Origin: Acinetobacter halotolerans
Lineage (GTDB): Bacteria; Pseudomonadota; Gammaproteobacteria; Pseudomonadales; Moraxellaceae
DNA: 64,000 bases
Direction: 5' to 3'
NCBI RefSeq assembly: GCF_004208515.1
Contig: NZ_SGIM01000012.1
Span: 1 to 64,000, forward strand
In this document: one piece after another, positions 36,992 through 44,644 of the stretch
Layout: the number at the start of each line of letters is the position of its first letter
Numbering within the stretch: the stretch's first letter is position 1
The notes under the pieces: generated by a model
Seen by the model: only the letters and a program-made list of their open reading frames with translations
Database searches by the model: none
What the model was told of the DNA's origin: nothing
Translations under genes and position numbers: made by a program

Positions 36992-37839
36992 GACCAGTGC
37001 TTCATTTCTCTATGTAAGATTTGGACAGCCCATTTTGCCTCAAGGGCTTGTTTGAGTCTATCCACAATATAAACTGAACGATGTTGCCCTCCAGTACACC
37101 CCACTGAAATGGTCATATAGTGGCGATGTCCTTCTGCAAATGCAGGCAACCATTTCTCTAAAAAAGTATAAATATCTTCAAACATTTCATCCGTTTGTTG
37201 ACTACTTTCTAAGAAACGACGTACAGGCTCATCCAAGCCTGAAAAACGTCGTAATTCTAAATCCCAATGCGGGTTAGGTAAATGACGTACATCAAATACA
37301 TAATCAGCATCAAGTGGGATACCGTGCTTATAACCAAAGGATTGCAAAATAACAATCAAATTATTCGACTGTCCAAGTTTGGACAACAAAATATGCTTTA
37401 AATCATGGACACTTTTATCCGTGGTATCAATATGTACATTTGATCGAAATTGTATCGGAATCAGTAACTGTTTTTCTTCCTGTATACATTGCAACAGGCT
37501 ATTAAAACGATTCGCCAAAGGATGTGGTCTTCGTGACGCACTAAAACGCGCAATCAAATTTTGATCTTGCGTGGTTAAGTAAATAATATCCACTGAACCA
37601 TGTTTTTGTAATTGGTCGAAAACTTGATCGAACTCTTGCATATCTGCACGAGTACTTCGAACATCGACACCTAAAGCAAGTTGTTCCAGATTATTTTCAC
37701 GATCCAGTTTTGCCACTATTTCAGGCAACAATGCCAAAGGTAAGTTATCTATACAATAATATCCCAGATCTTCGAGCACTTGTAATGCAGAGGATTTCCC
37801 TGAGCCAGATTGTCCTGTGACGATAAGAATACGCTTCAT
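36988..37839 (-). CDS. rapZ: RNase adapter protein RapZ
   Basis: 283 residues. Walker [13 protein letters not shown] at the N-terminus, a Walker-B-like VDVRS, and the C-terminal domain with FSFGYK-like [20 protein letters not shown] and [13 protein letters not shown]. RapZ binds GlmZ-type sRNAs and nucleotides and directs RNase E in amino-sugar control in enterics; here the target RNAs are unknown. Order rapZ-ptsO-darP; the rpoN-hpf-ptsN part of the usual cluster is not in the window next to it. Confidence 0.94.
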   Translation of the reverse strand: MKRILIVTGQSGSGKSSALQVLEDLGYYCIDNLPLALLPEIVAKLDRENNLEQLALGVDVRSTRADMQEFDQVFDQLQKHGSVDIIYLTTQDQNLIARFSASRRPHPLANRFNSLLQCIQEEKQLLIPIQFRSNVHIDTTDKSVHDLKHILLSKLGQSNNLIVILQSFGYKHGIPLDADYVFDVRHLPNPHWDLELRRFSGLDEPVRRFLESSQQTDEMFEDIYTFLEKWLPAFAEGHRHYMTISVGCTGGQHRSVYIVDRLKQALEAKWAVQILHREMKHWS

Positions 37840-37868
37840 GGCATTTTGCCCTTTTTATTTTTCAAGTT

Positions 37869-38714
37869 CTAAGTTTTAAAATGTATTTGTAAATTATCAA
37901 TCAAACGTGTTGCACCTAGTTTTGCAGCAATAAATAAAACCAAATCTTGGTCAAATCGTTCTATAGGTTGCAAGTTGGTTTGCCGAGCTTCCACATAATC
38001 CACAATGAACCCTGCGTGTGTCAATTGAGCAGAGACATTTGCTAACACTTGGGAAAGTGCTTGTCCCTCATGCAATTGTTGCTCAGCTTGTTTTAACGAT
38101 TGATAAATTGTAGGTGCAACAGCTCGTTGTTGTTCAGACAAATATCCATTGCGTGAGCTTAATGCCAAACCATCTTCAGCGCGCACAATCGGCACACCAA
38201 TGACTTCAAGTGGCATGTTCAAGTCTTGAACCAATTGACGAATCACAGCCAACTGTTGATAGTCTTTTTCACCAAAGAAGGCGTAGTCAGGTTGTACAAT
38301 ATTGAATAACTTAGTAACAACAACAGCAACCCCGTCAAAGTGTCCTGGACGTGACTGACCACACAAATCATCAGTAATTTGAGCTACACTGATATTTGTT
38401 AAACGAGGGTGCTTGCCATACATTTGCTCGACAGAAGGCGCAAAAATAATATCGCAACCCACATCAGCCAATAGCCGACTATCTTGCTCTAAAGTACGAG
38501 GATAGCTATCAAAATCTTCGCCTACACCAAACTGAATAGGATTGACGAAAATACTAACCACCACCACATCGCAGATCTTTTTTGCAGCACGCACTAAAGT
38601 CAAATGACCTTCGTGCAAATTTCCCATTGTAGGTACAAAACCAATCATTTTTTTTGCAGTACGCGCAGGTGCAAGTGACGCAGTTAAGCCTTGTATGGTT
38701 GTTTCTGTTTTCAT
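37869..38714 (-). CDS. panC: Pantothenate synthetase
   Basis: 281 residues. The nucleotidyltransferase HIGH-type motif is in [16 protein letters not shown]. Further signatures are [19 protein letters not shown] and [10 protein letters not shown]. It condenses pantoate and beta-alanine with ATP to make pantothenate, the CoA precursor. It lies 3 nt after panB, giving the classic panBC pair. The panD gene is not present in the window. Confidence 0.97.
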   Translation of the reverse strand: MKTETTIQGLTASLAPARTAKKMIGFVPTMGNLHEGHLTLVRAAKKICDVVVVSIFVNPIQFGVGEDFDSYPRTLEQDSRLLADVGCDIIFAPSVEQMYGKHPRLTNISVAQITDDLCGQSRPGHFDGVAVVVTKLFNIVQPDYAFFGEKDYQQLAVIRQLVQDLNMPLEVIGVPIVRAEDGLALSSRNGYLSEQQRAVAPTIYQSLKQAEQQLHEGQALSQVLANVSAQLTHAGFIVDYVEARQTNLQPIERFDQDLVLFIAAKLGATRLIDNLQIHFKT

Positions 38715-38717
38715 GAA

Positions 38718-39527
38718 TCAAAGCTCAACTTGGAAAGTATGTTCTTTTGCTGGGAAAGACTGATCTTGAACGGCTGCATGATACGCTTTAAATGCATCTA
38801 AAATTGCAGTTTCACCGGCCTGCTCTTTCATGAAATTACGTACAAAACGCGCAACACGTCCAAAAGTTAAGCCCAACATATCTTGTGCAACGAGAACTTG
38901 TCCATCGGTTTCATTTCCTGCACCAATGCCAATTACAGGTGTATTCGGGAATAATTCAGCAATTTCTTTACCGAGTTGAGCTGGCACACATTCAAGCAGT
39001 AAAACAGCAGCACCGGCATCCACAACCGCTTGGCAGTCAGCAATCAGTTGATCTGCTGCTTCACGTGTTCTTGCCTGAAGCTTATACCCCCCAAACACGT
39101 GGACGGATTGCGGTGTTAAACCCAAGTGCACACAAACAGGAACGCCATTACGGGTCAAAACCTGAACCAACTCACTCAGCCAAGCACCACCTTCAATCTT
39201 GATCATTTGCGCGCCAACTTGCATGACCGCTTTGGCATTTTTCAAACCATCTTCAAGTGTCGCATAGCTCATGAAGGGTAAGTCCGTCATAATGAGGGCA
39301 TGAGCATTACCACGGCGCACAGCGGCTGTATGATAAGCCATATCTTCAACCGTGACAGGAAGTGTTGAATCTCTTCCCTGAATCGCCATTCCGAGAGAAT
39401 CACCGATTAAAATCGTATCAATTTCAGCCAGTTCCATTGCTTTCGCCATACTTGCATCGTAACAAGTTAGGCAAGAAAACTTGCGTCCTTCGGCTTTAAA
39501 CTTTCTTAAGTCACTTAGACTAATCAT
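38718..39527 (-). CDS. panB: 3-methyl-2-oxobutanoate hydroxymethyltransferase
   Basis: 269 residues from the ATG at 39527 (AGAGGA 7 nt upstream); the frame is open seven codons further but lacks such a signal. TIM-barrel ketopantoate synthase with CYDASMAKAMELAEIDTILI, GDSLGM, GGAWLSE and ECVPAQLGKEIAE signatures. It makes ketopantoate from 2-oxoisovalerate and methylene-tetrahydrofolate. The folK gene just upstream links folate supply with this step. Confidence 0.97.
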   Translation of the reverse strand: MISLSDLRKFKAEGRKFSCLTCYDASMAKAMELAEIDTILIGDSLGMAIQGRDSTLPVTVEDMAYHTAAVRRGNAHALIMTDLPFMSYATLEDGLKNAKAVMQVGAQMIKIEGGAWLSELVQVLTRNGVPVCVHLGLTPQSVHVFGGYKLQARTREAADQLIADCQAVVDAGAAVLLLECVPAQLGKEIAELFPNTPVIGIGAGNETDGQVLVAQDMLGLTFGRVARFVRNFMKEQAGETAILDAFKAYHAAVQDQSFPAKEHTFQVEL

Positions 39528-39566
39528 GATGATGTCCTCTACAGGCATTTCCAGAACAAAATAATC

Positions 39567-40055
39567 TTAAGCGGTTGCCCAAGACTGATTTGCAACTACA
39601 GTCAAGTTTGCTTGCTGTACCAGTTCTAAATCTTTTAACGAATGACCATTTAACTGTAAATGAGCATCTAAATCTAATAAAGGGATAATCACAAAATCAC
39701 GCTCAAGAAGGCCAATATGAGGCACAGTCAAACGTTCATTGTGAATTTGTTCCTGACCATAGATCAACAAATCTAGGTCAAGGGTACGTTCGCCCCAACG
39801 ACGTAAACGTACACGCCCTGCTTCTTGCTCAAAGTGTTGTAATTGATCTAATAAAGCTAGAGGCGCAAGTGTGGTATCCAGTTGAACAACCGCGTTTAAG
39901 AAATTAGGTTGATCTTGAGGTCCCATCGGTGGGCTTTGATAGAGCTTGGAAACCTTTACAGAGCCTAAAGTCTCAAGTTTCGCAACAGCTTCATTTAAAA
40001 TCTGCTGCGAATCTCCTAAATTACTTCCAAGACCAATAAAAGTGCGAATTGTCAT
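39567..40055 (-). CDS. folK: HPPK (6-hydroxymethyl-7,8-dihydropterin pyrophosphokinase)
   Basis: 162 residues. Starts TIRTFIGLGSNLGD, has LYQSPPMGPQDQPNFLNAV and the metal-binding RTLDLDLLIYG, all HPPK hallmarks. It pyrophosphorylates the pterin precursor of folate. Its ATG overlaps the pcnB stop by 4 nt, the widely conserved pcnB-folK coupling. panB follows 39 bp downstream. Confidence 0.96.
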   Translation of the reverse strand: MTIRTFIGLGSNLGDSQQILNEAVAKLETLGSVKVSKLYQSPPMGPQDQPNFLNAVVQLDTTLAPLALLDQLQHFEQEAGRVRLRRWGERTLDLDLLIYGQEQIHNERLTVPHIGLLERDFVIIPLLDLDAHLQLNGHSLKDLELVQQANLTVVANQSWATA

Positions 40056-41506
40056 TGCGTTGGTCCAAATACCACTTGACTTAAATCACGTTGAACACGC
40101 TTACGCTTGAGAATCGGATGATCCGCATGAATCTGATGAGGATCCATCGTTGCTTTTTCAATAAAACGATTCGCAGATTCAGTTGTTCTCACCCGCTCTT
40201 TTTTAGCACGACGATTTCTTGGTTCTGGTTCATTCACTAAAGGCTCTATTTCACTCACTTTAGCTTCATCCGCATCAGCAACCTTGCGACGAGTTCGAGT
40301 GCGCTGACGATTGTACTGACGAATTGCCGCTTCTTTTTGATCAACCGACATTTCTTGGTAGTTTTCCCACCAAACACCCATACCTTCAGTTTGGGTATCA
40401 CCAGATTTCTCACGAAGTAACAAGAAATCGAATCCAGCACGGAACCTTGCATGTCCAGCCAAAGCTTCTATTTGCTGTGGTTTTGGATTCAACAAACGCG
40501 TTTGCATTTCCCAAACTTCACGGATAAAAGTTTCAGCAAAGCGTGGAATAATGGTACGGGTTGCTTGACGCTTCAATACATCAAGTCCAGCTTGAGCACG
40601 TGCTTCAGCAGGAACAATCCCTTTATTCAAATAAAAATCACAACGCTCTATAAATGGTTTCCATAACAATACTGCATAAAAGAATGCAGGATTAATGGTT
40701 TTACCAATTTGAATCCGTTGATCAGTATTTCGGGCTGCACGCTCTATAAATGCGGTGATATTTGGTGGAATTTCAGCAAATAACTGCTTCCACACCCCAA
40801 AATCAATCAACATCGGTAACACACGTGTTAAGTGTCCCATGGTAAAGAGCTTTTGCGATTCATCATATAAACGATGTGGCGAAACATCACGCAATAGCTG
40901 CGTCATGTCTGGATTAAATACATCGAGAATAGATTGATCAATTTGAAAATTCAGTTTCGCCGCAAAGCGTAAAGCTCGCAACATACGCACTGGATCTTCT
41001 TCAAAACGTTGTGCAGGTTCACCGAGAAAACGTAATGTACGTGACTTTACATCTTCAACAGCATTGCAAAAATCCAGCACAATGCCTTGACGAGGCTGAT
41101 AATACAAAGTGTTGATTGAGAAATCTCGACGTGCGAAATCCTGCTCAATCGTTCCCCAATTATTATCACGAAGAATCATACCAGATGCACTGGTGACTGC
41201 TTTTTTAGGGGGGGCACGGAAAGTCGCAACCTCAATGAGTTCGCGACCAGAATAAACATGTGCTAATTCGAAACGTCGCCCAATAATCCGGCAACGTCGA
41301 CCAAAAACTTCTTTCACTTGAGCTGGTGTCGCATCCGTAACTGCATCGAAATCCTTAGGATTAAGACCTAACATTAAGTCGCGAACACCACCACCCACAA
41401 TATATGCCGCATAGCCAGCTTTCGTCAGGCTATCAATCACATCTAATATGGAGGAAGGAAGTTGAGTTGTGGATAACCCACATTTTGACGCACGCAAAGT
41501 TTGCAA
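40052..41506 (-). CDS. pcnB: Poly(A) polymerase I (TTG start)
   Basis: 484 residues. Nucleotidyltransferase head domain with VGGGVRDLMLGLNPKDFDAV (catalytic DxD within) and RRDFSINTLYY, plus the RNA-binding body and a basic C-terminal tail (RRAKKERVRT). It adds 3' poly(A) tails that promote RNA decay. Length and motifs separate it from CCA-adding enzyme. No in-frame ATG lies before the catalytic region; the TTG at 41506 has GGAG 10 nt upstream. A weak non-AUG start is also known for E. coli pcnB. Confidence 0.93.
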   Translation of the reverse strand: MQTLRASKCGLSTTQLPSSILDVIDSLTKAGYAAYIVGGGVRDLMLGLNPKDFDAVTDATPAQVKEVFGRRCRIIGRRFELAHVYSGRELIEVATFRAPPKKAVTSASGMILRDNNWGTIEQDFARRDFSINTLYYQPRQGIVLDFCNAVEDVKSRTLRFLGEPAQRFEEDPVRMLRALRFAAKLNFQIDQSILDVFNPDMTQLLRDVSPHRLYDESQKLFTMGHLTRVLPMLIDFGVWKQLFAEIPPNITAFIERAARNTDQRIQIGKTINPAFFYAVLLWKPFIERCDFYLNKGIVPAEARAQAGLDVLKRQATRTIIPRFAETFIREVWEMQTRLLNPKPQQIEALAGHARFRAGFDFLLLREKSGDTQTEGMGVWWENYQEMSVDQKEAAIRQYNRQRTRTRRKVADADEAKVSEIEPLVNEPEPRNRRAKKERVRTTESANRFIEKATMDPHQIHADHPILKRKRVQRDLSQVVFGPTQ

Positions 41507-41645
41507 AAGACACTGTCTCCTACGTCAGGACGTAAATAACAATTTGTCGCTAATCATAGCTCTAACACACACAAAGGGCAATTTATTCTGTTGAAGATTC
41601 AGCAGATCGATGTGTTTAATGCGTGATTTCATCCCAAAATCCACT

Positions 41646-42074
41646 TTAAAGTATCAGTCTTGCTTTATTCTTCTCAAGTAACTTTGACCCTATTCCTTTT
41701 ACATTCATAAGTTCATCAACCATTTTAAAACCACCATTCTTTTGACGATACTCAACAATAGCTTGGGCCTTTTTCTCCCCGACACCATCTAAGGTTTGCA
41801 ACTGCTGTAAGTTCGCTTGATTTAAACTAATTTTATCACCACGAATATTTACAGAAGATGAAACCTGCTTGGTACTATGTTGATGTGTCGGTCGCGAAAG
41901 ATAATAATTATTGTTAGGCTGATTCGCCAATTGTTGATCACGTATTTGCTGCTGCGCTTTCCATTTTTCATAGGATTGATCAAACTGCTGTGCATGAATA
42001 CTCGGTAAGAAACCCAAGCATAAAAATATGCACAAAAAAATATTATGTTTGCTGCTGGGTTGCGGCAAATTCAT
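41646..42074 (-). CDS. ComEA-like helix-hairpin-helix protein
   Basis: 142 residues. N-terminal signal peptide (about residues 10-29, FLCIFLCLGFLPSIHAQ), a Gln/Asn-rich linker, and two C-terminal HhH motifs (LNQANLQQLQTLDGVGEKKA and ELMNVKGIGSKLLEKNK). This is the ComEA layout: an exported DNA-binding protein that pulls transforming DNA into the periplasm. Acinetobacter are often naturally competent, so a competence role is plausible. The start lies inside the end of mazG (32-nt overlap). Confidence 0.82.
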   Translation of the reverse strand: MNLPQPSSKHNIFLCIFLCLGFLPSIHAQQFDQSYEKWKAQQQIRDQQLANQPNNNYYLSRPTHQHSTKQVSSSVNIRGDKISLNQANLQQLQTLDGVGEKKAQAIVEYRQKNGGFKMVDELMNVKGIGSKLLEKNKARLIL

Positions 42075-42849
42075 CGAAGATCCCCTGAGGTTTTAATTGT
42101 CGTTTTGCTTGCTCCCATAGTTCATCCATTTCTGCCAAACTCATTTCTTGCAAGTCTTTCTGTTGTCGTTGTGCTTGTTGTTCAATAAAAGCAAAGCGAT
42201 GTCTAAATTTATGAATCGTTGCCAACAATGCCCTCTCACTTGACAGCCCTAGTTTACGTCCTACATTGATCAAAGAAAATAGACAATCACCAAACTCTTC
42301 TTCTATTTCATCGGCTTTTTGGTTTTTTATCGCTTGCTGTAACTCTGCCAATTCCTCATCAAGTTTTGCATAAGCATCTTCAATCGTTTCAAAATCAAAA
42401 CCGAGTTGTGCTGCTTTGTGCTGGATTTCATGAGCCTGCACCAGTGCAGGTGCATGTTTGATCTCGTCTAAACGCGACTGAGCTTTACCCTGTTTCTCTT
42501 GCTGCTTAATTTGTTTCCATAATGCACTGACTTGTTCGGAACTTAGATTTTGAAATTTCTCAGCTTGAAATACATGAGGATGACGGCGAATGAGTTTCTC
42601 ACTGATCGCATTCACAATATCTTGGAAATCAAATGCGCCTTGCTCACTAAACATCTGTGCTTGAAATACGACTTGGAGTAACAAGTCTCCAAGCTCATTA
42701 CGAATTTCATCTAAATCCCCCGCTCGGATCGCAGCTTCAACCTCATAAGCCTCTTCAATAGCATAGCGAGTCAAACTGCTTGGTGTTTGTTGTTGATCCC
42801 ATGGACATTTTTCTCGTAACTGTTGCATGATTTCTAATAACTTTTCCAT
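42043..42849 (-). CDS. mazG: Nucleoside triphosphate pyrophosphohydrolase MazG
   Basis: 268 residues from the ATG at 42849 with GGGAGA upstream; 28 further open codons are not MazG-like. Two MazG domains: LREKCPWDQQQTPSSLTRYA with EEAYEVEAA and ELGDLLLQVVFQA in the first half, and KLDEELAELQQAI with EEEFGDCLFSLINVGR in the second. It hydrolyses NTPs, including aberrant ones, and can lower ppGpp responses. Located near relA as in Pseudomonas, but here an SDR and an exported protein on the other strand lie between them. Confidence 0.95.
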   Translation of the reverse strand: MEKLLEIMQQLREKCPWDQQQTPSSLTRYAIEEAYEVEAAIRAGDLDEIRNELGDLLLQVVFQAQMFSEQGAFDFQDIVNAISEKLIRRHPHVFQAEKFQNLSSEQVSALWKQIKQQEKQGKAQSRLDEIKHAPALVQAHEIQHKAAQLGFDFETIEDAYAKLDEELAELQQAIKNQKADEIEEEFGDCLFSLINVGRKLGLSSERALLATIHKFRHRFAFIEQQAQRQQKDLQEMSLAEMDELWEQAKRQLKPQGIFDEFAATQQQT

Positions 42850-42947
42850 GATGATCTCCCAAACCCGATAAAGCCAAATTGTTGCAGCATAAAACAGCTT
42901 ATGCGTAATATACACCCACTCAAGAAATATCAATATAAAGGAAAGCC

Positions 42948-43733
42948 ATGCAATATAGCGTTTTTATCACTGGAGCAGCCCAAGGAATCGGGGCGGAAAT
43001 CGCTCGACTTTTTCATCAAAAAGGCTTCAGAGTCGGAATCTATGATATCAATGAACAACAGGCCCAAACTTTAGCTCAAGAACTTGGGGAAAATGCTAAA
43101 GCCGGATACCTAGATGTGAGCAATGATCAGCAATGGCAAATCGCGCTACAAGAGTTTCAACACTGGGCAGGTGAACTCAATATTTTAATCAATAATGCTG
43201 GAATTTTATATTCTGGTGCATTTGAACAGACTTCAATTCAATCACACCAGCGTACAATGGATATTAATATCAAAGGGGTTTTAAACGGCTGTCATACTGC
43301 TTTTCCATATCTTAAAAATGCCAGTTTTGCTCGTGTGATTAATCTCTCTTCAGCGTCAGCAATTTATGGTCAAGCGGATTTAGCATCCTATTCTGCCAAC
43401 AAGTTTGCAGTGCGCGGTTTAACAGAAGCACTCGATGTAGAATGGCAAAAATATAATATTCGCGTGTTAGATGTTATGCCTTTATTTGTAAAAACCGATA
43501 TGATTAAAAATATGGATGCAGCAAGTATTCAAAATATCGGCGTTGATTTAACTCCAACCGATGTAGCTAAACAGGTATTTAATTTAGCACTACAAAAAAA
43601 CCATCTCCTCCTCCCAACACATACTCCAGTAGGAATGAAATCAAAACTCATGTATCAACTATCTAGTATTAGTCCACAATTTTTAAATCGGCTCAGCAAT
43701 TTATTATTATCCAGACAAAATAAATCATTTTAA
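42948..43733 (+). CDS. Short-chain dehydrogenase/reductase
   Basis: 261 residues, classical SDR: cofactor loop TGAAQGIGAEIA, NNAG motif (ILINNAGILYSGAF), catalytic Ser (NLSSASAIYGQ) and YSANK (Y and K). Substrate unknown. AAAGGAAA precedes the ATG. Divergent from mazG with ~100 bp between, and followed by a long AT-rich gap. Confidence 0.9.
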   Translation: MQYSVFITGAAQGIGAEIARLFHQKGFRVGIYDINEQQAQTLAQELGENAKAGYLDVSNDQQWQIALQEFQHWAGELNILINNAGILYSGAFEQTSIQSHQRTMDINIKGVLNGCHTAFPYLKNASFARVINLSSASAIYGQADLASYSANKFAVRGLTEALDVEWQKYNIRVLDVMPLFVKTDMIKNMDAASIQNIGVDLTPTDVAKQVFNLALQKNHLLLPTHTPVGMKSKLMYQLSSISPQFLNRLSNLLLSRQNKSF

Positions 43734-44117
43734 TCGCAGCATTATCCTCAAATAAAATATAGGGTGGACGTTTTCCATAACCCCACCCATATTTGGTTGA
43801 AATTTCACATAAAACTCAGTTTTCAAATAAAATGCGATCAAAGAAGAACAAATTTTCATAATTTCAAGGAATATAAAATATATCACACAACCACAAATAA
43901 AAAATAAAATAAATTATAAAAATCAATAACATAAAATAAAAACTCTTTATTAAAAACACAATCAATATAACTAAAATTAAGTTAAATAATAATGTAGACA
44001 GACAATTCTTTAAAAAAAGTATTAAAAAATAGTGACATTTAAAAACAAATTAAATAGAATCCACCCGCCAAACATATCTTGGTCATTTAACCGAAAACCT
44101 TTTAAAGTGTTTATAAT
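43734..44117. other. AT-rich intergenic region before a secreted-protein gene
   Basis: A 384-bp gap made largely of A and T with many AAAATAAA-type tracts and no open frame, tRNA or clear hairpin. It probably holds the promoter of the exported protein at 44118 and could be a target of H-NS-type silencing. A TATAAT touches the start codon and cannot serve that start. Confidence 0.4.
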
Positions 44118-44546
44118 ATGAAAAAATTATTAGTTTTAACTGCTGCTGCAGCCCTTTCTTTTTCAACTTTTGCAGCAACTGAGGGTAAACCTTTCTCAAC
44201 GACTGAATTAAGAGCGATGGACTGCCCAACGCTTTCTGTTGAGCAAGCCAATGCGAAACGTGAACTCGCTGCAGCTGAAAAAAATATTGCCAACATTAAC
44301 GCCAACGCTCAAGCACCTGGTAAAGCAATTAGCAAATGGGCTGGCGTTGCGGGTGGTGCATTAGCTGCATTTGGAGGTAACTCTGAGAAAACAGCGAAAG
44401 CAAGTCAAATTGCAAATAATATTGCAGGTGAAGACGATACTTCTGATGTCAACAACCTTTCTGTTCAAGAAGCAGTTAAAGCGAAGGCTCAAACCAATAT
44501 TGATAATATTGCCACTTATCAAAAAAGCAAAAAATGTAAAATCTAA
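44118..44546 (+). CDS. Exported protein of unknown function
   Basis: 142 residues. Signal peptide MKKLLVLTAAAALSFSTFA, cleavage after AFAA-type Ala near residue 19-20. The mature protein has one Cys near its start (MDCPTLS) and one at its end (KKCKI), which could form a disulfide. It contains a helical segment rich in Ala, Asn and Glu, a short Gly/Ala stretch (WAGVAGGALAAFGG), and a polar C-terminal half. No family recognised. Stands alone between AT-rich DNA and a strong terminator. The Shine-Dalgarno is weak. Confidence 0.75.
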   Translation: MKKLLVLTAAAALSFSTFAATEGKPFSTTELRAMDCPTLSVEQANAKRELAAAEKNIANINANAQAPGKAISKWAGVAGGALAAFGGNSEKTAKASQIANNIAGEDDTSDVNNLSVQEAVKAKAQTNIDNIATYQKSKKCKI

Positions 44547-44556
44547 TATAAATATT

Positions 44557-44578
44557 ATGTTCAGATTTATCTGAACAT
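44557..44578. other. Hairpin after the exported-protein gene
   Basis: A 9-bp perfect stem (ATGTTCAGA / TCTGAACAT) with loop ttta and no U-run, 10 bp after the stop codon and 24 bp before the main terminator. It may protect the mRNA 3' end. Confidence 0.4.
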
Positions 44579-44601
44579 TCATATTTATTGATCACAGATA
44601 T

Positions 44602-44629
44602 AATAAAACCCGCCTAAGCGGGTTTTATT
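44602..44629. terminator. Bidirectional terminator before relA
   Basis: A 12-bp stem (AATAAAACCCGC / GCGGGTTTTATT) with loop ctaa. The A/T ends supply U-rich tails for both the exported-protein gene (+) and relA (-). Confidence 0.9.
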
Positions 44630-44644
44630 ATGATTCAACAATAT

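Noticed and set aside
44112..44117. Perfect TATAAT just before the exported-protein gene as its promoter
   Set aside because: It touches the start codon, so transcription from it would begin inside the coding region. It is likely chance in AT-rich DNA.
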